DNA of 64,000 bases from Actinacidiphila sp. DG2A-62 (GCF_035825295.1 NZ_JAYMGI010000002.1:806001-870000); one strand, 5' to 3'; shown: positions 46,842 through 56,678, numbered from the stretch's first letter. The notes: generated by a model from the sequence alone, not told the origin. Translations and numbers: made by a program.

Positions 46842-47735
46842 TCAGCGGTCGTACTCGTAGAAGCCGTGACCGGTCTTGCGGCCGTGCCGGCCCGCCTCGA
46901 CCATCCGCAGCAGCAGCGGCGGGGGCGCGTACAGCGGCTCCTTGAACTCCTGGTAGAGGGCCGCGGCCACGTCGGCGACGGTGTCCAGGCCGACCAGGTC
47001 GGCGAGTTTGAGCGGGCCGACGGGGTGCGAGCAGCCGAGCACCATGCCCCGGTCGATCACCTCGGGGGTGGCGAACCCGGACTCGACCATCCGCACGGCC
47101 GACAGCAGGAACGGGATCAGCAGGGCGTTGACCACGAACCCGCTGCGGTCCGCCGAGCGGATCACCTCCTTGCCGAGCACCCCTTCCGCGAAGTGCCGGG
47201 ACCGCTCGTAGACGGCCTCCTCGGTCTGCAGCGAGCAGATCAGCTCGACCAGCGGCATGGCCGGCACCGGGCTGAAGAAGTGGGTGCCGACCACCTGGCC
47301 GGGGCGGGTGGTGGCGCGGCCGATGCGGGTGATGGGCAGGGAGGAGGTGTTGGTGGCCAGGACCGCGTCCGGGTCCTTCACGATCCGGTCCAGCTCGCCG
47401 AACAGCTCCAGCTTGAGGTCCTCGCGCTCCAGGACGCTCTCGATGACGATCTGACGGTCGGACAGGTCGTCCAGGGCGGTGGTGAAGGTCAGTCTCCGCA
47501 GCGCGTCGTCGCGTTGCGAGCCGGTCAGCCGTCCCTTGCGCACCCGGCGGTCCATGGACGCCTCGACGCGTTCGCGGCCGGCGCGGGCGGAGGAGGGCCG
47601 GGAGGCGACCACGGTGACCTCGCAGCCGGCGAGCGCGGCGACCTCGGCGATGCCGGAGCCCATCAGCCCGCAGCCGACGACGCCGACCCGCTCGATCGGC
47701 TCCGCGGGGACGGCGGCAGAGGTCGCGGCGGTCAT
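46842..47735 (-). CDS. 3-hydroxyacyl-CoA dehydrogenase (PaaH/Hbd-like)
   Basis: 297 residues reducing 3-ketoacyl-CoA or -ACP (or the reverse) with NAD(P)H. GVVGCGLMGSGIAEVAALAG (Rossmann), TNTSSLPIT (Ser/Asn), GTHFFSPVPAMPLVELI (catalytic His) and the C-terminal SHPVGPLKLADLVGLDTVAD are intact. It starts at 47735 overlapping the KASIII stop by four bases and precedes the PKS by 15 bases. With KASIII and CCR it forms a supply route for alkylmalonyl-CoA; a dehydratase is not present here and may come from fatty acid synthesis. Confidence 0.92.
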   Translation of the reverse strand: MTAATSAAVPAEPIERVGVVGCGLMGSGIAEVAALAGCEVTVVASRPSSARAGRERVEASMDRRVRKGRLTGSQRDDALRRLTFTTALDDLSDRQIVIESVLEREDLKLELFGELDRIVKDPDAVLATNTSSLPITRIGRATTRPGQVVGTHFFSPVPAMPLVELICSLQTEEAVYERSRHFAEGVLGKEVIRSADRSGFVVNALLIPFLLSAVRMVESGFATPEVIDRGMVLGCSHPVGPLKLADLVGLDTVADVAAALYQEFKEPLYAPPPLLLRMVEAGRHGRKTGHGFYEYDR

Positions 47736-48730
47736 GCGTCCACCGCCCAGCGCATCACGCAGGCGCCGACCGCCATGCCGCCGCCGAAGCCGGCCAGCAC
47801 CACGGTCTCGCCCTTCTTCAGCCGGCCCTCGCGGTCGGCGTCGGCCAGCGTCAGCGGCACCGACGCGCTGCCGACGTTGGCGTACTTCTCCACGGTGCGG
47901 TGGGTGACCGCTCCGCCGAGCCCGCTGGCCTCAGCCAGTTCCTGGATCAGCGCCCCGTTGGGCTGGTGCGGGACGAAGTGGTCGACGCCAGCGGCCTCGA
48001 CGCCGGCCGCGTCGAGCAGCCGCTCCAGCACGGGCGGCACGTGCTCCAGAACGAACTGGCGGACCCCGCGGCCGTCCATGCTGACGGTGTGCGCGGCGGC
48101 GTCGACGGTCTCGTGGGAGGCCGGCAGCCGGCTGCCGCCGGCCTCGATCTTCAGCAGGTCGTGGGCGTCGCCGGCGCTGGACAGGTCGACGGCGGTGATG
48201 CCGTAGCCCTCGGGCACCACGCCGACCACGGCCGCCGCGGCGCCGTCGCCGAGCAGCACCGCGGTGCGGCGGTCGGCGAAGTTCGCGAACCGCGAGTACA
48301 CCTCGGTGGAGATCAGCAGGACCAGCGCCTCGGGGCGGTTCTGCAGCAGCGCGCGGGCGAGTTCCAGGCCGTAGACGAAGCCGCTGCAGGCCACGCTGAT
48401 GTCGAAGCAGGCCGCGTTCCTGGCGTCGATGGCGTCCTGCACCAGGCAGGCGGTGGGCGGCTGCGGGGAGTCGCCGGTGCCGGTGGAGACGATGATGTAG
48501 TCGATCCGCTCCGGTCCGAGTCCGGCCCGCAGCAGGGCGTCCTCGGCGGCGCGGGCGCCCAGGTCGGAGGCGGCCTCGGCAGGGGCGGCCCACCGCCGGG
48601 TGCGGATGTGGGTCTTGCGCTCGATCCACTCCTCGGTGGCGCCGACGCGCCGGGCCACCTCCTCGTTGCCGATCTCCTCCTTCGGGACGTACGAGCCTGT
48701 GGCCACGATGCCGACGGGATGTCCGGTCAC
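47732..48730 (-). CDS. KASIII-type beta-ketoacyl synthase (FabH-like)
   Basis: 332 residues, GTG start at 48730. The Cys-His-Asn triad is complete: VACSGFVYGL (Cys near residue 115), FVPHQPNGALI (His) and KYANVGSASVPLTL (Asn), ending in the FabH-typical LAGFGGGMAVGACVMRW. It should condense an acyl-CoA starter with malonyl-ACP or -CoA. It is paralogous to the N-terminal part of the upstream chimera (shared leader, spacing and wording). Confidence 0.93.
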   Translation of the reverse strand: MTGHPVGIVATGSYVPKEEIGNEEVARRVGATEEWIERKTHIRTRRWAAPAEAASDLGARAAEDALLRAGLGPERIDYIIVSTGTGDSPQPPTACLVQDAIDARNAACFDISVACSGFVYGLELARALLQNRPEALVLLISTEVYSRFANFADRRTAVLLGDGAAAAVVGVVPEGYGITAVDLSSAGDAHDLLKIEAGGSRLPASHETVDAAAHTVSMDGRGVRQFVLEHVPPVLERLLDAAGVEAAGVDHFVPHQPNGALIQELAEASGLGGAVTHRTVEKYANVGSASVPLTLADADREGRLKKGETVVLAGFGGGMAVGACVMRWAVDA

Positions 48731-48760
48731 CTTGGGGACCGCCTTTCAACGGGTCGGGGC

Positions 48761-50410
48761 TCAGCGAGCCGGCGCGGGCGCGGAGAGGTCCCCGGCGGGC
48801 AGCCGGAGGGGGTTGATGCGGTCGTCCCCGCCGAGGCGGGCACGGGTGGCCAGGTCGGTGACGCCGAGGCCGGGCTCCGGGGCCAGGCAGAGCACGCCGA
48901 CCTTGCCGATGTGCCGGTTGAGCTGGACCCGGCGGGACGCCTCGGCGGCGTCCGCCAGGGTGTGGGTCTCGGAGAGCGCGGGCATGATCCGGCCCTGCTG
49001 GAGCAGCCGGTTGCACTCCCACGCCTCCTGGTAGTTGGCGGAGTGGCTTCCGACGATGCGTTTGAGGTTCATCCACAGGTAGCGGTTGTCGTAGGTGTGC
49101 TGGTAGCCGGTGCTGGAGCCGCAGGTGACGACGGTGCCGCCGCGGCGGACCAGGAACACCGAGGTGGCGAAGGTCGCCTGGCCGATGAAGTCGAAGGCGA
49201 TGTGCGGGTCCTCGCCCAGCTCGCGGCGGATGATCCGGCCGATCCGCTTGCCCAGGTCGATGGCCTGGGCCGGATCGGGGGGCCCGCCGCCGTCCGCGCC
49301 GAGTTCCGCGCGGTTGATGACGAGGTCGCAGCCCATCCGGCGCAGCACCTCGGCCTTGGCCTCGGAGCTGACCACCCCGACCGGGATGCCGCCGCCGTTC
49401 TTCACCAGCTGCACCGCGAAGGCGCCGAGGCCGCCGGTGGCGCCCCAGATCAGCACGATGTCGCCCTGCTTCATCCGCGCGCCGTGCTCGCCGGCCCTGA
49501 GCCGCCCGGTGCGGTGGGCCTCGTCCAGCGTGATGGGGATGGAGGCGCTGCCGACGTTGCCGTACTTGTGCACGGTGCGGTGGGTCTCCGCTTTCGTCAG
49601 GCCGCTCTTGCCGACGAGTTCCCGCAGCAGCGCGCCGTTGCCCTGGTGCGGGATGAAGTGGTCGACGTCGGCCAGCGGCACCCCGGTCTTCTCGGCCAGG
49701 TGCTCCAGCCGGGGCGGCACGTCGCGCAGCACGAAGTCGCGCACCTCGCGGCCCTCCATCCGGAAGTAGTGCTCGCCCGCGGCGACCGTGTCGTGCGAGG
49801 CGGGCTTGCGGCTGCCGCCGGCCTCGACGCGGATCAGGCGGTGGCCGTCGCCCCGGCTCTTCAGGTCCACGCCGACGAATCCGTAGGGCCGCTCGACCGG
49901 ACCGACCAGGGCCGCTCCCGCGCCGTCGGCGAAGAGCACCGCGGTACGGCGGTCGTCGAAGTCGAGGATGCGCGAGTACACCTCGGCGGCCAGCACCAGC
50001 ACCAGGCTGCCGGGGTTGAGCGCGATCAGGTCGCGGGCCAGCGCGAGCCCGTAGACGAAGCCGCTGCACACCACGTTGAGGTCCAGGCAGGCCGCGTTGA
50101 ACGCGCCGATCTCCTTCTGCACCAGGTTGGCGGTCGGCGGCGACGGGGAGTCGCCGGTGGAGGTGGAGACGATGATGTAGTCGAGGCGGGCGGCGTCCAC
50201 GCCCGCCTGGGCCAGGGCGTTCTCGGCCGCGCGGGCGGCGAGGTCGGACGCGGCCTCGTGCGGGGCCGCGTAGCGGCGGGTGCGGATCAGCGTCTTGCGC
50301 TCGATCCACTCGGCGGTCGTGCCGACCCGCGCAGCCAGCTCCTCGTTGCGGATCTCGTCCTTGGGCAGATAGGAGCCGGTCGCGAGGATGCCGGCGGAGT
50401 CGTTCGCCAC
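48761..50410 (-). CDS. KASIII fused to the C-terminal half of a crotonyl-CoA reductase
   Basis: 549 residues from the GTG at 50410 (the frame is open to 50452). Residues 1-306 are KASIII with an intact triad: NVVCSGFVYG (Cys115), FIPHQGNGALL (His255), KYGNVGSASI (Asn285). After HRTGRLRAG the KASIII ends and CCR sequence begins in frame at about 49490 (EHGARMKQGDIVLIWGATGG), continuing through the Rossmann and C-terminal parts. The last ~25 KASIII residues (GFGGGM strand) and the first ~190 CCR residues are missing. The CCR part is a near-copy of the neighbouring CCR. The start is preferred because its leader mirrors that of the other KASIII. The join is either a recombination scar or a working didomain enzyme; neither is proven. 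Confidence 0.9.
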   Translation of the reverse strand: MANDSAGILATGSYLPKDEIRNEELAARVGTTAEWIERKTLIRTRRYAAPHEAASDLAARAAENALAQAGVDAARLDYIIVSTSTGDSPSPPTANLVQKEIGAFNAACLDLNVVCSGFVYGLALARDLIALNPGSLVLVLAAEVYSRILDFDDRRTAVLFADGAGAALVGPVERPYGFVGVDLKSRGDGHRLIRVEAGGSRKPASHDTVAAGEHYFRMEGREVRDFVLRDVPPRLEHLAEKTGVPLADVDHFIPHQGNGALLRELVGKSGLTKAETHRTVHKYGNVGSASIPITLDEAHRTGRLRAGEHGARMKQGDIVLIWGATGGLGAFAVQLVKNGGGIPVGVVSSEAKAEVLRRMGCDLVINRAELGADGGGPPDPAQAIDLGKRIGRIIRRELGEDPHIAFDFIGQATFATSVFLVRRGGTVVTCGSSTGYQHTYDNRYLWMNLKRIVGSHSANYQEAWECNRLLQQGRIMPALSETHTLADAAEASRRVQLNRHIGKVGVLCLAPEPGLGVTDLATRARLGGDDRINPLRLPAGDLSAPAPAR

Positions 50411-50473
50411 GGTCGGAAACACCTTTCGTCGAGACGGGTCGGGGGCCCTCACTCGTGGGTCGGCCCCTGGTGC

Positions 50474-51824
50474 TCAGGCGGCGGTCACCGCGGTACGCAG
50501 CGGGTTGAGGCGCTCCTCGCCGATGCGTGCGCGGGCGGCCGGGTCGGTGACCCCCAGGCCGGCCTCGGGCGCGAGGCAGAGCACGCCGATCTTGCCGATG
50601 TGCCGGTTGAGCTGCACCAGCCGCGTGGCCTCGCCGATCTCGTCCAGCGGGTACACCGCGGACATGGCGGGCATGATCCGGCCCTGCTGGACCAGCCGGT
50701 TGCACTCCCACTGTTCCTGGAGGTTGGCGGCGTGGCAGCCGATGATCCGTTTGAGGTTCATCCACAGGTAGCGGTTGTCGTAGGTGTGCTGGTAGCCGGT
50801 GCTGGACCCGCAGGTGACCACCGCGCCGCCGCGGCGGACCAGGAACACCGAGGTGGCGAACGTGGCCCGGCCGTTGTTGTCGAAGGCGATGTGCGGGTCC
50901 TCGCCCAGCTCGCGGCGGATGATCCGGCCCATCCGCTTGCCCAGGTCGATCGACTCCTCCGGCGTGGGCCGGCTGCCGCGGGAGGCGCCCAGCTCGGCCC
51001 GGTTGATGACGACATCGCAGCCCATCCGGCGCAGCACCTCGGCCTTGGCCTCGGAGCTGACCACCCCGACCGGGACGCCGCCGCCGTTCTTCACCAGCTG
51101 CACCGCGAACGCCCCAGGCCGCCGGTCGCGCCCCAGATCAGCACGATGTCGCCCTGCTTCATCCGCGCGCCGTGCTCGCCGACCAGCATCCGGTAGGAGG
51201 TGCCCGCGCACTGGGTGGTGGTGGCCGCCTCCTCCCAGGTGAGGTGGGCCGCCTTGGGCAGCAGCTGACTGGCGCGGGCCACCGCGTAGTGGGCCAGGCC
51301 GCCGAAGTTGGTCTCGTAGCCCCAGGCCCGCTGGTCCGCGCCGAGCATGCCGTCGGAGTGCGTGGCCGGCTCCTGGTCGTCGACCTCGACGGCGCTGAGC
51401 ACCACGTGGTCGCCGATCCTCCAGCGGCGCACGCCGCTGCCGGTGCGCACCACCACGCCGGCCGCGTCCGAGCCCAGCACGTGGTACGGCTGGTCGTGCC
51501 GCGCCGCCCACCCGCCCCTGCGTCCGTAGCGCTTGAGGAAGTCGAAGGTCGGCAGCGGGGAGAACGTGGCGGACCACACGGCGTTGTAGTTCACCGAGCT
51601 GGCCATCACCGCGACCAGCACCTCGTCCGGGGCCAGTTCCGGCATCGGCACCTCACCGACCCGCAGGGTGCGGCGGACGTCCTTGTCCGCCCCCTCCCCG
51701 CGCCGTCGAACGTGCCCACGTCCTCCACCCGCAGATGCGCCGCCAGGTAGCGGTCGGGCAGGGGTGCGTGCTCCAGGCGGTCGCGGTCCCCGCCCGCGAG
51801 TACGGCCTCCGCCAGAAAATCCAT
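50474..51824 (-). pseudogene. Crotonyl-CoA carboxylase/reductase, two apparent 1-nt frameshifts
   Basis: It should reductively carboxylate enoyl-CoA to alkylmalonyl-CoA with NADPH and CO2. ATG at 51824 (GTGAGGGAACA site) opens MDFLAEAVLAGGD. Two single-base gaps break it: in the C run near 51696-51699 (N part to DKDVRRTLRVGEV) and at 51112-51115 (GATGGLG to AFAVQLVKNG). Adding one base at each restores 450 residues, the family length. Key parts include SSVNYNAVWSA, RAWGYETNFGG and GATGGLG, but the carboxylase motif usually EHPGRET reads DNNGRAT. First gene of the PKS operon, behind a candidate promoter. If the gaps are sequencing errors, the gene is intact. Confidence 0.88.
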
Positions 51825-51947
51825 GGGTGTTCCCTCACGATGATTCGGAAAAAACCGGATGGAGAACCGAGAGCGCGGCCCGTGCGGGCCGGCGGCACAA
51901 AAGAAGGAGGGCGATTTCCCGCATCTGCGGATCTGCCGCTGCATTCG

Positions 51948-51976
51948 ATTCTAGAGTGCGGTGAGGTTCGGGCCAA
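51948..51976 (-). promoter_or_regulatory. Candidate promoter of the CCR-PKS operon
   Basis: On the minus strand TTGGCC (51976-51971) and TAGAAT (51953-51948) are spaced by 17 bp, a good sigma-70/HrdB-like match. The CCR start is about 125 bp downstream. Confidence 0.5.
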
Positions 51977-52005
51977 CGCCCGTTGACCCTTACTGCCCCC
52001 TACTG

Positions 52006-52044
52006 GAATTCCCCCCTTTCCCGCAGCGGGGAAAGGGGGAATTC
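52006..52044. terminator. Hairpin after the P450 operon
   Basis: GAATTCCCCC ... GGGGGAATTC flanks a ~17-bp stem with one bulged C and a GCAG-type loop. It lies downstream of the P450-1 stop and upstream of the CCR promoter, so it should separate the two operons. Confidence 0.7.
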
Positions 52045-52119
52045 AGGGGCCGGGACACGGAGAATTGAAGGGGCCGAAACCCCGCGGTAACCGGTGCGCG
52101 GTGCGCCGCTCGCGGCGCC

Positions 52120-53372
52120 TTACGCCGACACCGGGCCGCCCAGGCGCACCGGCAGCTCCGCCAGCGTCCTGATGACCAGCGCGCCGTTGAACACCGGCTG
52201 GTCGACGGCCAGTTCGACGTCGTGGGCGGCCAGCGCGTTGAGCACGACCTGGGTGGCGAGCCGGGCGACCGGCGCGGCCACGCAGAAGTGGATGCCGTGG
52301 CCGTAGCCGAGGATCTTGGTGGGGGTCCGGGACAGGTCGAGCCGGTCGGGGTCGGGGTAGACCGCCGGATCGTGGCTGGCCGAGCCCATCGCGAGGAAGA
52401 CCTGTTCGCCGGCGGCGATCTCGTGGCCGGCCACCTCGACCGGTTCCAGCGCCGCGCGGGTGAGCAGGAACAGCGGACCGTCGAAGCGCAGCAGTTCCTC
52501 GACGGCCGGGCCGATCCGGTCGGCGTGCTCGCGCAGCCAGCGCAGCTGGTCGGGGTTGCGCAGCAGCGCGAGGGCGGAGTTGCTCATCTGCGCCGCGGTC
52601 GCGCCGAAGCCGGCGGCGAGCAGGTTGACGCAGATCACCGCGAGTTCGTCGTCGGTGAGTCCGTCGTCGCCGTCCTGCACCCGCACCAGGTCGCTGATCA
52701 GGTCGTCGCCGGGCTCGGCGCGCCGCCGCCTGGCCAGCTCGGCGGTCAGCCGGGCGAACCACAGCCGGCCCTCGTCGCGGCGGGTGGCCTGCTCGGGGGT
52801 GAGGGTGAAGTCGGGGTCAAGTCCGCGGGCGCTGTCCGCGGAGTAGTCGAACGCCTGCTGGTGGAACTCGTCGGGGATGCCCATCATCTCGGTGAGCACC
52901 AGTCCGCCGAGCGGCCGGAAGACCGTGGAGACCAGGTCGACCGTGCCGTCTCCGGCCTCGGCGACGGCGCGTGCCTCGGCCAGCAGCCGGTCGGTGTGGG
53001 CGCGGGTGCGCGAGCGCAGCCCCTCCACCATGCGCGGGGTGAACGCCCTGGACACCAGGCCGCGCAGCCGGGTGTGGTCCGGCGGGTCCTGCATCGCCAG
53101 GAACCGGGTGGGCGGACCGCCGTCGATGGACAGCTCCTGGCTGCGCACCGCCTCGCTGTCCCCCAGCCGAAGCGGGGGTCGGACAGCACGGAGGTGACGT
53201 GCTGGTGGTCCAGCAGGGTGACGATGCCGGCCGGGGTGCGCACCGCGCCGCCGGTCTCCTCGCGTATCTTCCGGAACACCGGATAGGGGTCGGCGTGGAA
53301 GGCCGGGTCGAAGGGGTTGAACGGCAGGAGCTGGGTGACGAACGCGGGGTCGAAGGCGGGAGCCTCGGTCAT
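52120..53372 (-). pseudogene. Cytochrome P450 1, apparent 1-nt frameshift
   Basis: ATG at 53372 (GGAG site). The N part (MTEAPAFDPAFVTQLLPFNP ... VLSDPRFGWG) and the rest (DSEAVRSQELSIDGG to LGGPVSA) are in different frames; one more C in the run 53160-53164 joins them and gives 417 residues. Heme loop LGYGHGIHFCVAAPVARL and ExxR (EELLRF) are intact. The I-helix reads LLAAGFGATAAQ, so the usual acid-Thr pair (AGxETT) is replaced by Gly-Ala. Last gene of a three-gene operon. Confidence 0.85.
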
Positions 53373-53390
53373 GTGGTTCTCCGTAGGTCG

Positions 53391-54689
53391 TCAGGCGGAA
53401 GCGGCCCGGCGCCGGTCGGGCACCAGCCGGACCGGCAGGTCGAGCACGATCGTGTGCTTGTTGCTCGGCTGGTAGGCGACGTCGCCGGTGAGCTGGATCT
53501 CGGTGACGCGTTCCAGGAGTTCCTCCAGCAGCAGCCGGACCTCCAGGCGGGCCACCTCGGCGCCCAGGCAGTAGTGGTTGCCGTGGCCGAAGGTCATGTG
53601 GGGGTTGAGCACCCGGCCGATCGCGAAGCGGTCCGCCTGCGGGAAGACCCGTTCGTCGCGGTTGGCCGACGGCCACCACAGGGTGACCTTCTCCCCGGCC
53701 CGGATCAGGGTCTCCCTGACGTGCACGTCCCGGGTCGCGGTGCGGCGGTTGTACGGGTTGGGCGGCGCCCAGCGGAGCATCTCCTCGACCGCCCACCCCG
53801 CCTTGGAGCGGTCCGCGCGCAGCTGGCGCCACTGCTCGGGATGCCGGGCCAGGGCCAGCAGCCCGCCGGCGATGGTGTTGCGGGGCTGCTCGGCGCCGGT
53901 CAGCAGCAGGAGCAGCAGGTTGGCCTCCCGCTCGTACGGGGTGAGCGGCGGCTCGCCGGCGTCCTGCGGGATGTCGCCGTTGGCCAGCGCCGAGCCCAGG
54001 TCGGGGCCGGGGTGGGCCTGCTTGTGCAGCAGCAGCTCGTGGGCGTAGTTCTGGGTGGCCAGGAACGTCTCCTTGGAGCGCTCGCTGGGCAGGCCGGAGC
54101 GGCGCTCGATGAAGCCGGTGGAGTCGTGCGCCCACGACGCGATCTTCGCCCGATCGGCCGGGGGCACCCCGAGCAGCACCGCCAGGTTGCCGAAGGCGTA
54201 CGGCTCGCAGATGTCCGAGGCGAGGTCGATCTCGCCGCCGCGCTCCAGCGCCGCGTCGATCAGGGAGGCGGCGAAGGCCCGCATGTCCGCTTCGAGCGCG
54301 GCGACGGCGTCCCCGGTGGCCGCCGGCGTCAGCAGGTGCTTCATCAGGTGGTGCCGGGGGTTGTCCAGCATCGGCATGATCACCCCGGCGAGCACCCCGA
54401 ACGCCATGTCGTCCAGGTGCGAACCCCCCTTGGGCCGGCCGCCGCCGCCCTGCGCCGAGAAGATCTCGGGGTGGGTGGCCGCGTACTCGATGTCGTGGTA
54501 CCGGCTGAGCACCCAGAACCCCTCGCCGTCCTCGGTGAGCCCCGGCGGGTGGAAGAACACGGGCGCCTCCTCCCGCAGCCGGGCGAAGACGTCGTACGGG
54601 AAGCCCTCCGGCGCGCGCGCGAAGCGCTGATGGTCGGTCAGGTCGAAACCGCCCAGCACAGGCGGGAGTTGCTCGACGATGTCGGTCAT
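53391..54689 (-). CDS. Cytochrome P450 2
   Basis: 432 residues. Heme ligand loop FGHGNHYCLGAEVARLE, ExxR (EEMLRWAPPNPYNRR) and the C-terminal features are complete. In the I-helix the canonical A-G-x-E/D-T-T appears as TGAEQPRNT: the acid is kept, but the Thr next to it is Gln, then Pro. P450s lacking this Thr (EryF is a known case) use substrate-assisted proton delivery or unusual chemistry. It starts 39 bases after the acyl-CoA dehydrogenase-like gene and ends 18 bases before P450 1. Confidence 0.9.
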   Translation of the reverse strand: MTDIVEQLPPVLGGFDLTDHQRFARAPEGFPYDVFARLREEAPVFFHPPGLTEDGEGFWVLSRYHDIEYAATHPEIFSAQGGGGRPKGGSHLDDMAFGVLAGVIMPMLDNPRHHLMKHLLTPAATGDAVAALEADMRAFAASLIDAALERGGEIDLASDICEPYAFGNLAVLLGVPPADRAKIASWAHDSTGFIERRSGLPSERSKETFLATQNYAHELLLHKQAHPGPDLGSALANGDIPQDAGEPPLTPYEREANLLLLLLTGAEQPRNTIAGGLLALARHPEQWRQLRADRSKAGWAVEEMLRWAPPNPYNRRTATRDVHVRETLIRAGEKVTLWWPSANRDERVFPQADRFAIGRVLNPHMTFGHGNHYCLGAEVARLEVRLLLEELLERVTEIQLTGDVAYQPSNKHTIVLDLPVRLVPDRRRAASA

Positions 54690-54728
54690 GAGGGTCCTTC
54701 GGTCGGAAGAGTCCGGGAAGGCCGCGGG

Positions 54729-56476
54729 TCAGGAGACCGCGGCTGCCGACAGCCGGCTGATCTTGGCGTAGTCGGGCTCGTCGGGGGCGCCCAGGCGGCG
54801 CCAGAGGCCGGCGAGCCGGTGGCGGGCGGCGGTGCAGTGGACGTCGGCGAGTTCCTGCTGCTGGTCGCCGCCCTCGGTGGCGGCCCTGGCCAGGACCGCG
54901 GCGACCGAGAACAGTTCGGCGGCGATCCGGCCGAGCAGCCGCAGCGTCTCCTGGCGGGCGAACAGTTCCTCGGGGTCCTGGTGGCGGGCCACCAGGCGGG
55001 CGCTGACCCGGTCGAAGCGGCGCAGCCCCTGCCGGGCGGCGGCCAGATGGGCCTGGTTGGCGGGGATCAGGTCGGCCCCTGGGCCCGTGGCGGCCACTCC
55101 GGACGCGGCGCCGGACGCGGCGGACGCGGTGCCGGCCCCGCCGCCGGTCGTCACGCCCGGCGCTGCGCCGGCCGCCGCGGCGGCCGCCGTGGCGTAGCGG
55201 CCGGTCAGCAGCAGCCTGGCCGCCTGCACGTCCAGCAGGAAGTCGACGTTGCCGGAGATCCGCAGCCCCCGCGCGTCGCGGAACAGCCGCTCCACCGGCA
55301 GGGGCACGGCGCCGCGGCGCTCCTTGCTGTGCGCCGTCTCGAAGCCCTCGCCGCCCAAGAGGCTGACGGTCCGGTCGACGATCCGCCACGCGGTGACCGT
55401 GACCAAGTTCTTGGCCGCGGCCCGCTCGAACCACCGGTCCTCCAGGCCCGCGTCCAGCAGGCACCAGCGGACGACGGTGTCCATCGCGAAGACCTCGGCC
55501 GCGGTGGTCGCCAGGATCCGCTGGACCTGGTCGTAGTCGCCCAGCGGACGGCCGTTGACGGAGCGCCGGGCGACGAAGGAGTGGGACCACTCCAGGCACT
55601 GCCGGGCGATCGCCAGCGCCGGCGCGGCGTTGAAGAACAGCGCGCTGAGCAGGGCCACCGAGCCGACCGGCGGCGGGAAGCGGGGCAGGTCGGGCTCGCC
55701 GAGCAGGACGTGCTCGCGCGGCACGCGCAGCCCGTCCAGCGTCAGCGCCGCGTTCGGCAGGCCGCGGCCGCCCATGAACTCCAGCCGGGAGCGCACCCGG
55801 AAGCCGGGGTCGGAGGTGTCGAGGAAGAACACCCCGACCCGGCGGTGCCCGTCCTCTCGCGCGGTGGCCAGCACCGCCAGCAGGTCGGCGATGTCGCCGT
55901 TGCCGGTGAAGACCTTCTCGCCGGTCAGCAGGTAGCCGGTGCCGTCCTCGGTCGGCACCGCGGTGGTCCCGGGCCAGGCGTTGTTGGCGCCGGCCGGCTG
56001 GTGCCGGCGAAACCGGAGACCGTGCCGGCCGCGATCCGCTCCTCCACCCAGCCGCGCAACGGCCCCTCGGGCAGCGCGGCCAGCAGTGCCGCCGCGCCGA
56101 CCGCGTTCTGGATCGCCAGCGTCTGGCCGACCGGCAGCGACACCGCGCTGATCCGTTCGACCAGCCGGAAGGCGTCGTAGTCGGACATCTCGCGGCCGCC
56201 GAGCGCGGCGGAGTTGCGCACCCGGAACCATCCGCCGTCGCGCAGCCGGTCGAGCAGGCCGGCGGGCAGCTCACGGGTCCGGTCGATCCGCTCGGCGTCG
56301 ACGAGGCCGCCGACCAGCTCCGCCGCCTCGTCGATCAGCGCGTCCGCGGCGGCCGCGACCGCCGGGTCGGGCGCCGGGAAGGGGTGCAGCGCGTCCCGGT
56401 CGAGCCGCCCGGTCTGCAGGGCGGTCACGAAGGAGGCGGGGGGTCGGGGAACGTCTTCCGCGGGGTTGACAGGCAT
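54729..56476 (-). pseudogene. Acyl-CoA dehydrogenase-like flavoprotein, apparent 1-nt frameshift
   Basis: ATG at 56476. N part: MPVNPAEDVPRPPASFVTAL ... IAAGTVSGFAGT; the following PAGANNAWPGTTAVPTEDGT is one frame over. Adding one G at about 56000-56001 gives T-(Q/E)-PAGANN and a 582-residue frame. The FAD middle domain (GYLLTGEKVFTGNGDIADLL) and helical C domain (LGGEGFETAHSKE) fit the family. About 45 residues near the C part are an Ala/Gly/Thr-rich insertion with no family counterpart. The catalytic Glu could not be placed. First gene of the P450 operon. Confidence 0.8.
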
Positions 56477-56678
56477 GGTGCGCACGCTCCTCTCGCGGCC
56501 CGGCGCCCGTTCGGGCCCGGCTGGCTGGCACGCTAGGTTCGCGCGCCCCCTACCGCCAACCCCTCACTCCCCGCGGAACCCCCCTAGTCACAGCGCAGAT
56601 GAGCGGGCGTCACCTGCCGGAACGCACGAACCGGGCCCCAGCGGGACCCGGTTCGGTGGAGGAGGCAGGCGTGTCCGG

